From positions 124,001-188,000 of the forward strand of contig JADNYJ010000058.1 of the NCBI GenBank assembly GCA_015501075.1: DNA of 64,000 nt, read 5' to 3'. The notes under the pieces are model-generated. The model had not been told where the DNA came from, did not search any database, and worked only from the letters and a program-made list of their open reading frames with translations. This stretch comes from Gymnopilus junonius. Its lineage: Eukaryota > Basidiomycota > Agaricomycetes > Agaricales > Galerinaceae. Both the position numbers and the translations under genes were made by a program. The first letter of the stretch is position 1. Every line of letters begins with the position of its first letter. This document shows, piece by piece, positions 54,380-64,000 of this stretch.

Positions 54380-56500
54380 TTGTATTGATGTGCATTATGC
54401 TAGTCCACCTCCTGTCGACAACACTGTTGTGTAAGTCCTAAACAGTTTCTGTCTTTTTCTGATTTCTGAAAATCTTACTTTTCTAGTCCAAGTCTGTTGG
54501 CTGAAGCACCCCCTGTCAAATTGTTACCTGTTGTACCCAAGAATCCCATCGAAGGCATTGATGCCACCCCTCCGGTGTGAGTTTTGGTTATCTTGATTCT
54601 GTCTCTCAACTGTTGCTTACAATCTACAGCTCTGCCGAAGCAGAACCTCAGACCCCCCCAAAGAAATGGAAGGGCGTTCATAGGGCTCGCCATGCACTTT
54701 CACCTTCCGAGGTCTCGGATATTGATATGTATGTTTACCCTATCATCTCTTTGTGTTAAACTCCTTCTAATGGTCCGTCTATCCACCCAGGTCTGCCGCT
54801 GATGCCTCTGACGTGAGACGCACATCAGGCCGCAAAGGGAGGAAGACAGCCAAGAGGCAGAGACATGCTCGGTCCATTGATGAATATGAAGAAGACAGGT
54901 GCATTGAGGAATGTTAAGGTACATGCTTCAGCTACTCATTCCTCCTGAAGCTTTGTAGAAAAGGACGATTCCGATGCGGATGAAGTAAGACATGCTTATC
55001 GCCATGCACATCATGTGCCATCCCAGGCGCCTCGTTATCACAAACTGTACGTCTATGGTCCCTCCTTCCTTGGCGTGTCTCAACGGGTGACACATTGTAG
55101 GACCGACCCGTCTTCATCGCCATCTCCATGGAAAGCAAGGGTTCGCCAGGGGGCAGATAAAAGACAATTACCGTGTGTTGCTCATCTCAATGTCCTGTCT
55201 TATGTACTTATGTTTCGTTAGCTCTTCTCACCCGCGTATTCCTAGCGGTGTCAAATCGTCTCCAGTCAGAACAAGAGGTTCCCATGGCATGTACGTGGTT
55301 ATATTTTTCTGTCTCAAGATAAGCTCTGTCCTCACCCTGCGTTTTGGTCTTAGTGTGAAAAGGTGACTTCAACCTGATGCCACTACCTTGTCTGAAGAAG
55401 AGCATGTGTAAGCTCTTCTTTTGTGTTAGCTTGACTTTTCCTTGTGACACCTTTTTTTGGTAGGCTGAACATTACCCCCAAGAAACAGTGCTGCTCTCGC
55501 AGGATTGAGACACCTTCTCCTCAGTGTCCCTCACCAGCTCCTTCAACTCTGTCAACTGATCTGACTCCACTGTTTGTTCTTTTTCTTTCTTGAGATGTGA
55601 TAAAATCATGATAATATTTTCTCCAACTTATCAGGCACATCCTCGATATGTTGCGTGACATCTTGATTAAGAAAGGACCCACAAAGTCAGATGCGCCGCT
55701 GGACAGCAGTCCCTCAAAGTCAGCTCCTGAGGTTGAATCTCCTTCTCTCTCTCTGGAGAAGATCAGCCATGAACAACCATGAGTTTCGTCATGTAGCATT
55801 CTTTGATTTTTACACAGCTTGTTAACAAAACTCTCCGTTAGCATCTCCATCTCGCCTCTGAAGATTGGCGGCTTGGAGCCTTCTCCTGAAATTCCCTCCC
55901 CCGAAGATCCTAAAGTGAAAATGAGGTGCCATGCATTATTCGAGAAGGTCTTGTATGTCAACTCTGCTCTTGACTTGTTCGCGTTTACCTTCATTGCAGG
56001 ATGTCTGTAGAACCCAGGACAAATCCAAACCTACCCTTGGCGATGTTTCATGAGGAAGAACCTTGGAAAGGGTTGGCTGCAGCATGCATCTTCCGTCTAT
56101 TGATTCCCTTCTGGGACTCATGGACATTGACATTACTGACAGCAAGCTTGACAGTGACAACAGTGATGCAGAGTCGCTCCCTCAGACTCCTGTCAAGAAG
56201 AGGCATGGTAAACCATCTCGACACTTGAGAGGAAAAACTCAGAAGGACCGCAAGCGCTGGGATATATCTTCGGATTGGCATATATCATCGGACTGGGATT
56301 CACTCTCTGATGAAGAGTTGCCATGGTATGTCTTGATCATCTTTCCTTTGCATAATTCCTGAATTTCTCTTATCAGCTGTCGAAGTCGAAGACACCACAG
56401 GCGAAATCCCAGCCCTAGCCCATCTCCTCGTCGATGAAGTTGAAACGATAAAGGGAAGACGAAATTGTCTTCGCGCCTGGAATCCATCAGGTTGGGTCAC
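54380..56500 (+). CDS. Multi-exon gene for a disordered, basic, proline/serine-rich protein
   Basis: Regular GT-AG introns split small exons: PSLLAEAPPVKLLPVVPKNP (about 54487), SAEAEPQTPPKKWKGVHRAR (54631), SAADASDVRRTSGRKGRKTA (54791), DPSSSPSPWKARVRQGADKR (55103), LNITPKKQCCSRRIETPSPQ (about 55464) and ILDMLRDILIKKGPTKSDAP (about 55638). Later exons include PSPEIPSPEDPKVKM and MDIDITDSKLDSDNSDAESL then PQTPVKKRHGKPSRH (56200). Two exons share a P-Q-T-P-x-K-K-[KR]-x-G core, so the gene contains internal duplications. Basic patches could be nuclear signals. No domain is recognised; exon joins are proposals, and an early stop in one exon suggests some decay. Confidence 0.4.
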
Positions 56501-56689
56501 CTCGCATCTAGCCATATATCTACTGATAAATCATTAGTCCCCCCCTGAATATTGCCCAAGTAAATGAGATATCAAGAGGGAAGCTCGTGAATTGATGTGA
56601 GTTGCAATAAAACCTTGCCATTTGTATCGACAGTTAACAGTTGCCCAGCAAAGCATTATGAGCTAGTCATTTGGAGAGAGATGCCTGAC

Positions 56690-58480
56690 TCCATCTATCC
56701 TATTCAGATCCCAATGCAGGTCCATCGACATTGCTGAATGTCGCCTCTAATTCTTCGGCGACATCCAGCGTCAATCCTCCTGTGACCGACACAGTCTCTA
56801 AGACTGTTCCCTCAGCTGAGATGCCTGCTTCCGACCCTCCTCCCGTCAATGTGCCTGCTGCCAACCTGCCACCAAAAATGGAGCCTGCTTCCAATCCACC
56901 TGCAACTGATGCATCTGCTGTCAGTGAGGCACATAGTGCGGAGCCACCTGCAGCAGTCTCGGCTGAGTCTAACCCATCCAACCCTCCCAATGCAACCTCT
57001 TCCGATCCACCTCAGGAAAAGAAAGACATTAAAATGAGCCCTTCTGATCCATGGTTTGTGGACTTCCAATCCATTCATTCTTGCTATGTCAAGTAAGTTT
57101 CTCTTATCCCTATTGCCAGTGAGCAATTGACTGATCTGTATCCTAGTTCATTGCCAAAAGTCTGCCGTGTGACGAATCAGTCTCTTTGGGACCCAATGCT
57201 TGCAGCTGATTATCCCAACCTCCTGCCTTTGGAGTATGTCTCACGTTTTGTGTTAATATCATGCATAGCTGATTACCTTGATAGTTATGCAGCTCTCGTG
57301 ACATGGAAGAATGTTGAAGGTGGTGGCCTTGTTGCTTTCTTGGTTTGGAAAGAGCAGACCCCTACAATTGACTATGAGTATGCTATTCCGTTTTCTTATA
57401 ACATATTACATTGACACCTTCTTACTAGAATGTTGACAACAGCGGTGCGCTTTTCAAAATATGAACAGTTTGTCAATCCGTCCCGAGACAGCCCTTTCAA
57501 TGTATTTGTATACAACTCCACTGGCGAGGGCAGCAATGACAAGGGCATCTTATATGCGAAGCTGGCCCCCAAGGCTGCTGGTGATAGTCCTGAACAACCC
57601 AACGATGAAGGCGAGGAGACCAAGGACATGGAACAGCCAGTGGAGGAACCCGGACTTCCTGACGATGGACGTGCACGAGATCATACATACCACAGCAGGA
57701 CCAAGGAGGAGATCCTCCACAGATCTTGGATGGCGATCTGCCTTTCGACAATACTTGTTGTTGAGAGTAAAGTCACTACCCCATGTACTGACAAACTCTG
57801 GAACAAATTCATCCGAGGGCAACTTCATACCCAGGAATTCAAGCGGATGGGGGTGTATATGTGTATGGCCTTCAGACACGAAGTCTTGGTTGCTCAGATA
57901 GATGCAGATCAAAGCCTAACTTTTGGAACAATGGGTGTACAAGAATGTGAGTTTTGCGCTTACTTTTTGTGTCATGTTTGTCTCTGAATATATGTTCTAG
58001 CCAAAGAAAAGCAATCTGGCCAATCAAAAACCAAGGAAACTGCAGCAACGAAGCTCAAAGCAGCTGCTTTGACATCGTCAGCAGAAGCTGCTGGGTCATC
58101 TGCTAAGGGGAAAGGTGGTAATCCATATAGGGCCAAGAACATCGTCTGGAAAACTCAACCTTCTACCCATCACAAGTATTCTAGGACCCTCACGAAAATG
58201 GTGCTCAGCCGTACTGATACAAGTACGTGTTCATGGATTTGACAGCCTTCCTCCCACTAACAATATTTCTTCTAGTTCTGGTTTACAATGCTATCGGCTC
58301 GAACTTCTGCTTCACCGATGGCAATATCGTGGATTTTGACAAGCTGCCTCGCTATTTGGAGGAAATTCCTTTGGGATCATGCACTGTTGTTGGGTGGACT
58401 GCGTCGCTGTACAGAAACAGTCATGGTCAGCTGTGCCTCACAATGAATATTCAATTTGTAATAATTCTCGCGACCGACTA
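56690..58480 (+). CDS. Unrecognised multi-exon protein with Pro/Ala-rich N-terminus
   Basis: The first part (56731-57090) is a Pro/Ala/Ser-rich repeat-like linker ending KKDIKMSPSDPWFVDFQSIH. After a short intron it reads CRVTNQSLWDPMLAADYPNL and ALVTWKNVEGGGLVAFLVWK, then VRFSKYEQFVNPSRDSPFNV (57448), an acidic linker, and WNKFIRGQLHTQEFKRMGVY. A lysine-rich piece (KEKQSGQSKTKETAATKLKA, about 58003) precedes NAIGSNFCFTDGNIVDFDKL, LEEIPLGSCTVVGWTASLYR and LCLTMNIQFVIILATD. I recall the last block as common in uncharacterised Agaricomycete proteins, but assign no function. Several introns are consistent; whether one or two genes lie here is unclear. Confidence 0.4.
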
Positions 58481-58481
58481 G

Positions 58482-59040
58482 GACTCTTCTATCTGTAGAA
58501 AATTTTGACTTAATTGTGAATTCATTTGCTGTCTTTGAACACATCAGGAAACTTGAGCCTATTTTCACCTCTCAATGATATTTGGATCTCAAGATATGTT
58601 TCCTCGTGTTGTTCATGCAATGAAAAGATCCCCATTTCTCCCTCAGCGAATTGAGGATTGTAATGCTGTTTGGCATAGCATATGCCTGGCAGGAAGTGGT
58701 ACATATCGCAGAAGACATGCCCAGTCGCGCACCCTATCTAGACAATTAGTCCAGGTTTTCCATACAGTGCATACATACAGAGGGTGCCAATGAGGAACGT
58801 GATGGGGCACAGTCACATGATTCATGTTCATGTCAAGGGTTGAACATGCTTACTCAGCAATGCAAGGCATCAATATGTCATGTGGGTATTTCTGGGTCTT
58901 GATGCACTGGCATCATTTTAACTTTTTGTGTTGCTCTTCATCATGATGTCCACCACGCATGGATTTGTGCCGCCCCCGGACCTGCTCATGCTGGGCAGTA
59001 CGTTTCCAATTGCTCTCATCTTGGTTCTTCATTTTCTAAT
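58482..59040. other. Spacer without a supported gene
   Basis: Short frames on both strands only (for example 58575-58793). No motif recognised. Confidence 0.3.
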
Positions 59041-59044
59041 TTTC

Positions 59045-60395
59045 CAATAGACTGTGGTGCTCCCGTTCGCAGGTTGTATAACAGGCGGCTGGCTTCTTCT
59101 GAGTTTCAGAAGTTGCCACTGTTAACCAATGTTCTAACGACTGGAGAAGATGAGGATTTGGACTCCTTGAAGACTGCTTACCCTGCCTTTGAGGTTCATG
59201 TCCTTGCACTCAGTTTATCCAGTCCCTGATTCATGAACAGAAAATGATCACTCATTTCATTGCATACGAACGCTGCCTGTTTGGTGTCAGAGGAGATTGG
59301 ACAAGGTCGCGCGAGATGAGAGATCTTCTGAAAGTTGAAATCGACTTCAAGATGCCTTCCTACAAAATATTACTGTTGTCACGACTGAGGTCTAGTTTCA
59401 ATGCCCATCAAATGGCTGAATTGTGTTCGTTCTTCATGTTATATCACCTGGTGGATATCATGGCATGGCTGGCCGATTTAGGCAGGCGGGCACTGGTGAT
59501 GTCTCGGCTTGTTGAGCTCTCTGAAAAGGATATGCTTCCGGTGCATTGAATCCATGAAAACTCTTTACCCATCCTTTACTAATGTATAATCTAATGTATA
59601 ATCATAGGTTTATAACCATGTTTGCAATTGGTCCACCAAAGCCTTGCAGCTTCACGCAATTCTCAATGGGGTACCTTTTACTGATGTTGCCTAGACATCG
59701 GAGTGAAGCCATAGCTCCAACTTGCTGTGTTTCATGTCGAGCAACTTGAATAAAGTCATTGTGCATAGTATAATAGAAAACATGTTGGCTGCAGCGACGT
59801 ACCTGTCATATCTGAAGGAGTTCTGCAATACTGACAACAAATTTCTGGATCTACCTGACCAAATCAACGACGATGTTCTCAAGTATGTCCTTTGTCTATT
59901 GTATAATGTTCTCAAACTAATGTTTCGAGGAAGACATGCTTCTAGTGAAGAGGAACGAGCATTCCTTCGGGAATTGCACGAGTTCATGGAACCTATGACA
60001 TCTTCTCATCACCATACCAAGTGACATGGAGTCAGTCTCGTGTCCTTCCGTGGGGTCCTGCAGGCTGCAGTCCTCATCAGTCCAATTTATCTTGCATCAC
60101 CCTCTGTCTTGCCCAAGAAATCATGGGGCAAGGCAACCTTGGTTCAGACTTCTCAGCACCTTGGAAACGACAAACCGAAGGAGCTTTTAGATGTTGAGAG
60201 AATTTTTTGGCAGATCCTCTTCGGTTTAGTCGATGGTAGTTTCGAGCCTCAAGCTCTGTTGCCCACTTTGGGAAGCCGACTACCGTGGTCGATCATTGAA
60301 TTGGCAGCTGAGTCTTTGGACAATGGTTCCTGGTTCGATCTATGTAGGTTGTCTTTTTCTGTCATCTTGGAAGTTATCGCTGACCTCAACTTTTA
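59045..60395 (+). CDS. Unrecognised multi-exon protein
   Basis: Exon-like pieces: DCGAPVRRLYNRRLASSEFQ (about 59050), ITHFIAYERCLFGVRGDWTR (59247), SYKILLLSRLRSSFNAHQMA, then SNLNKVIVHSIIENMLAAAT (59740), DDVLKYVLCLLYNVLKLMF and VLPKKSWGKATLVQTSQHLG (60103), ERIFWQILFGLVDGSFEPQ. The sequence is leucine-rich and helical. It lies directly upstream of the JmjC-like gene in the same orientation. No family identified; joins are uncertain. Confidence 0.3.
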
Positions 60396-63300
60396 GTGAA
60401 TAGTATTCCAATCACAGATAGTGTCAATGAAGATGACGGGACCTTCGTATCTATGGACTTTGCCCTGCCCATCTCTGGACTTGGTGTTTCTGACCTCTTC
60501 AATTATCGGAATGCCAAGATACCCAGCAATTCCAATGCTGTCACTTCAGCATCTGTTGCACCTGTTACCAGCTCCGATTCCCCCGTGCATCCTCTCCCAT
60601 CAATCGATGAATGTGCTGTGAATGAACCCGAGCCTTCTCCTGAGGCTGCTACGAGTCTTGAGGACGTCACAATGTGACAGGACACATCGCCGTCGATGTC
60701 TGGATCATCACCGACTGACCCCACTCTATCTGGCAATCCAGACAACTCAAGCGATGGTGCCCCCGCTGTGGATGGAGTGATGGGCAATGATTTGGACATC
60801 TGTGTTGAGCCTGATGGCGTGTCTCAAGCTATGTCTGTCGACCCTGCTCCCGTCGAACCCTTGCCTTCCGTAACACCAGATGATGCAGTAGGCAGTGCAC
60901 CCATCGAACCTGACACCTCATCTATGTCTGTCGATCCTACCCCCGTCGAAACCTCACCTACTACAACACTCGATGGTGCAAAAGAGAGCACGCCTGTCCA
61001 GGTCAACACCTCTTCGACTGCCCCCAGCAGTGAACCTTTGTCTTCAACTCAACAAGCCAACATCACCAATTCCGCAGGCTTGTCTACAAAAGTGGTGGAT
61101 CTACAGGACAGGTGAAAGTCTGAACATATCGAAAAGAAGACACTCGAACTCAGCAAAGCGACGCCTGCTCCTGGCAAGAAAGGCATATCTGGATCGCTCT
61201 CTGCTGCCAAGAAGAGGAAGAAGAAATTGCATCCATCGCCCTCTGGTGGCAACTCCATCCCAACGCCACCTCCTGCATCACTAGCAGCTGTTATAATATC
61301 GAGAAAAAGGAAGCCCAGTGTGGCTGGTTCAAAAGCTAACCCTATAGATGTCGACTTGATCAACACGCTGCCACCATGGGAGCCAGACAATCTGAGGGCC
61401 TTTGTATGTTATCTGACATCATTTTAGATACTCAGTCATTGTTGACTCACCTTTATCAGCATATCGCAAGACAGGAGGAGGAAAGTGTTCAAGTCCAGAG
61501 CGGCACTGGGACCTCTGCACCTTCTTATGAACAATTCAGAGCCACAAAGGAGTACACCGTATTCAACAGATCTGGGAACAAGGTCACTTTGCAGCCTCAA
61601 TTCCACGTATGTTCTTTCCTGTACATCTTAAGCTTGTCTATGTATAACCTATTCTGATAGTTTGAGGATTACTTACAAAGATTCGATGAAATTCTGACTG
61701 GCATGAAGTCCTCTAACATCAATGATTGTCCTCTGTTTATGGAGAAACCTGAAGCTTCAATTATCCATGTTCTGATGTATGAAGAGTATTCCAGCTTGTC
61801 CACCTCACAATTGCATGAGTACCTCAGCAAACAGAACATTGTTGTATGAGGCATGAACATTCCAGACCATGAATTCGATGAGCAAGGGTTAAATTTCATG
61901 CATCCTCTACATAATCCGGTATCTCTTCAAGATCCATTTTTTTCTTGGCAACATTTCTGTGTCTCCAACTTCTTTCCTTAGACTATTCTCATCAGGGTCT
62001 CTCTCAACTGGGAAAAGAAGCCAAGCATCATAGCAGGAGCCCCAAGAAAAGCTGCTGGAATGGCGATTTCGATGATTTTGATTGCCAGATGAAGCATATA
62101 CCATTGACAATCACTGGGACCCTCAGGCTCCTTTTCGACCAAGTCAACGCAGGCGACAAAGGAAGGACCTTGAATGGTTTAGACTTGCCTCTACCCCACC
62201 AAAGCATGACTCCGATGGCATACTCAACTGATAGGCATGCATTTCATCACACCCGTGGTCGGCTTGGATTTCCATCGAGCAAAACCTTTCCAACTACCAA
62301 TCTTTGCTGGGCATTGGCTGGAGCTCCTGACACCATAACCTTTTTGCATATCAATTCGGATGGCTTCAACACCCATGTTCTCGTAATTTGCGGCGGGAAG
62401 ACGTGGATCTTTTACAGGCAATCGTCAGACACTCCACTTTCATCTCGACACACATTTTTTCATCTGGGCTTTCATCTAGATCATTATATTCCCCCCACGA
62501 AGTATGGCCTTGAAGCTATATATCTTTCAAAGGGCAATCTCCTGTAAGTGATGTCTGTGGTTCTGATGCTGGATACTGACATTCTTCCTCATAGCCTCAT
62601 GCGTGCAAACCAGCCTCATGCTGTCTATGGCAAAGAGGCCACCATCATCCACGGAGGTCACTTCTATCTGAGCTCAATGATGGAAGTGACTGTGCAAAGC
62701 CTTATTCATACATTCATTCTTGATCAGTTCTTATCAAATACCACATACCATCAATCTCATCTCCTCTTACACCGTATCATTGATTTCTACAGAATGGGCC
62801 TCCTGGAGGAGCAATATGTTGATCCAGGCACGTAAAACTCTGGCTCCCTTGATCATGCCTTTCATTGACACCTAATTCAGATGCGAGACAACATCTGCCT
62901 CCATGCGAGACATTCTCTGGTTTGGTCAACATGTTGTCATTATACAATCTCATTTTTCTAGGCAACATCCTAGACTTCCACACCTATTCGGCCCCAAACC
63001 AATCAGCTGAAGAGCCAGCAACCCCGGCTCAGAAATATCTTATGATGCAATATGACTGCAATGACATTCCCAAGTGAACGTGTTTCAATGATCTATTCTC
63101 ATGGCATTGCTCTCGAATTGATCAACTGGGTCAGAACATACTGCGTCATCACCTCTCTGGCAGGGGAAGTCATTCAAGACCTTCCAGCTGAATACCTTTG
63201 TCGTCAAGTATCTGCTCTTCTAAGCTATAAAAAAGCAGCTATGAAGGAGGGCAAGGTTAAGGGTGCTCCTCATTGTACTGTCAAATTGCTTAAATGCCAA

Positions 63301-63822
63301 GTTGACAATGCTTTAGCATCTGATGCACATATACTGGACTACTGGACCACCAAACACAGTGAAGTCGATGACTCGGAACTTGGATTTGGCTCACAAGTTG
63401 GCTATTCACTACGTTGGCGAGAAGGTAAACCTGTGCTGAGGACTTACGAGGAACTTTTGAAAGATGGGACCACTGCTTTGGATCATGTGTACCTGGAAGG
63501 TGAAGCTTATCATTTTCAACAGGACGAAGAATTTGTCTCCGGGAGACCTTCTCCGATTGTTCCAGAATTTCCCGGCATTCGAATCCCTTCCCTGCATCGA
63601 GCTCGATCTTCTTCTCATTCTAGCCTGTCTTCATTGACTGACGTGTCCGATCTCGAGATGGATGGAATGACTCAATGTAGGGATCAAGTTGACATTGAAC
63701 ATGGAGAAGACAGAGGGCATGGTGACAGCAACAAAGATGATGAAGATGACAGTGATGAGGATGATGACGATGAGGACAATGAAGATTATCAGAGTCCCAG
63801 GAAGCGTCTTCATTCATCCTAG
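60396..63822 (+). CDS. JmjC-like oxygenase-type protein (copy 2), near full length
   Basis: The N-terminal region (60396-61427) is one frame of acidic Pro/Ser/Thr-rich sequence broken by two TGA codons (about 60675 and 61113). It ends with KRKPSVAGSKANPIDVDLIN. After introns come TSAPSYEQFRATKEYTVFNR and EDYLQRFDEILTGMKSSNIN. The JmjC-like core reads LCWALAGAPDTITFLHINSD (62308), VLVICGGKTWIFYRQ, then after an intron MRANQPHAVYGKEATIIHGG and HFYLSSMMEVTVQSLIHTFI. The C-terminal region (63052-63822) ends in a long Asp/Glu run and PRKRLHSS. The iron-binding HxD position reads H-I-N here but H-I-D in copy 1, so catalysis is doubtful. The domain call is from motif recognition. The gene may be inactive. 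Confidence 0.55.
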
Positions 63823-64000
63823 ATGTTGTGGTTAATCCGTCGTGCATGCATAGTTTATTTCCAAATTTTTCGCGTATCTTACTTTGGGGCTTCCCCCTGA
63901 ATATTGTTAATAAATGATGTTTGATTTTCTTTGAAGTCATGTGATAATGTGATTGAAATTTGACTCGGACTCAGAATCTCACCTTGTCTTGGTCCCCTGT
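63823..64000. other. 3' flank of the JmjC-like gene
   Basis: A polyadenylation-like AATAAATGATG occurs at about 63909. No further gene. Confidence 0.35.

Noticed and set aside
63640..63822. Acidic Asp/Glu run as a separate gene or repeat
   Set aside because: It is the in-frame C-terminal tail of the JmjC-like gene and ends at its stop codon.

Overview
The window looks like repeat-dense, probably heterochromatic DNA from a basidiomycete fungus, most likely an Agaricomycete. The evidence is short GT-AG introns of about 50-65 bp in almost every gene, and a characteristic mix of Ty3/Gypsy, Copia, Helitron-like, MULE and hAT-like elements beside JmjC-like, CHAT, LysM, F-box-like and SulP genes. 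Most reading frames are broken. In-frame stops are overwhelmingly TGA, many at positions where arginine is expected, which fits decay of methylated CpG (CGA to TGA).

Layout. 1-1435: 3' part of a decayed JmjC-like gene (+). 1740-2590: a pair of related fragments in opposite orientation. 4280-7947: two minus-strand genes that look like cargo or partners of a transposon. 8108-9165: first Helitron-like N-terminal fragment (+). 9150-15468: Gypsy element 1 (-), split by a solo LTR of element X at 12569-13903. 15469-17078: 3' LTR and 3' internal region of a second Gypsy, including a plus-strand (antisense) spliced gene with a coiled coil and an exact Zn2Cys6-type cysteine pattern. 17079-35157: Gypsy element X with both LTRs. 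It is split by a complete MULE (20766-27498, 41-bp TIRs, 9-bp TSD), which is itself split by a hAT-like non-autonomous element (24719-25898, 8-bp TSD). 35158-38493: gag-pol of Gypsy 2 (-), lacking integrase. 38498-39123: TIR element. 39107-40641: second Helitron-like fragment (-). 40957-41730: Copia deletion derivative with target duplication.

41737-47906 carries remains of host-type genes: a LysM fragment, a CHAT-domain fragment, a SulP-STAS-cyclic-nucleotide-binding transporter gene that lacks its first exons, a CT-rich divergent promoter and a lone first exon. 48740-54300 carries F-box-like and unrecognised minus-strand gene remains and a 196-bp palindrome. 54380-63822 is a plus-strand run of multi-exon genes of low-complexity or unrecognised proteins, ending in a second, more complete JmjC-like gene related to the one at the left edge.

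Inferred history: Gypsy 2 inserted just upstream of the gag of Gypsy 1; element X then entered Gypsy 2; the MULE entered the protease region of X; the hAT-like element entered the MULE's Ulp1-like protease gene. The MULE is the most interesting cassette. It pairs a MULE transposase whose N-terminal region carries five SUMO-interaction-like hydrophobic/acidic motifs with a neighbouring C48/Ulp1-like cysteine-protease gene.
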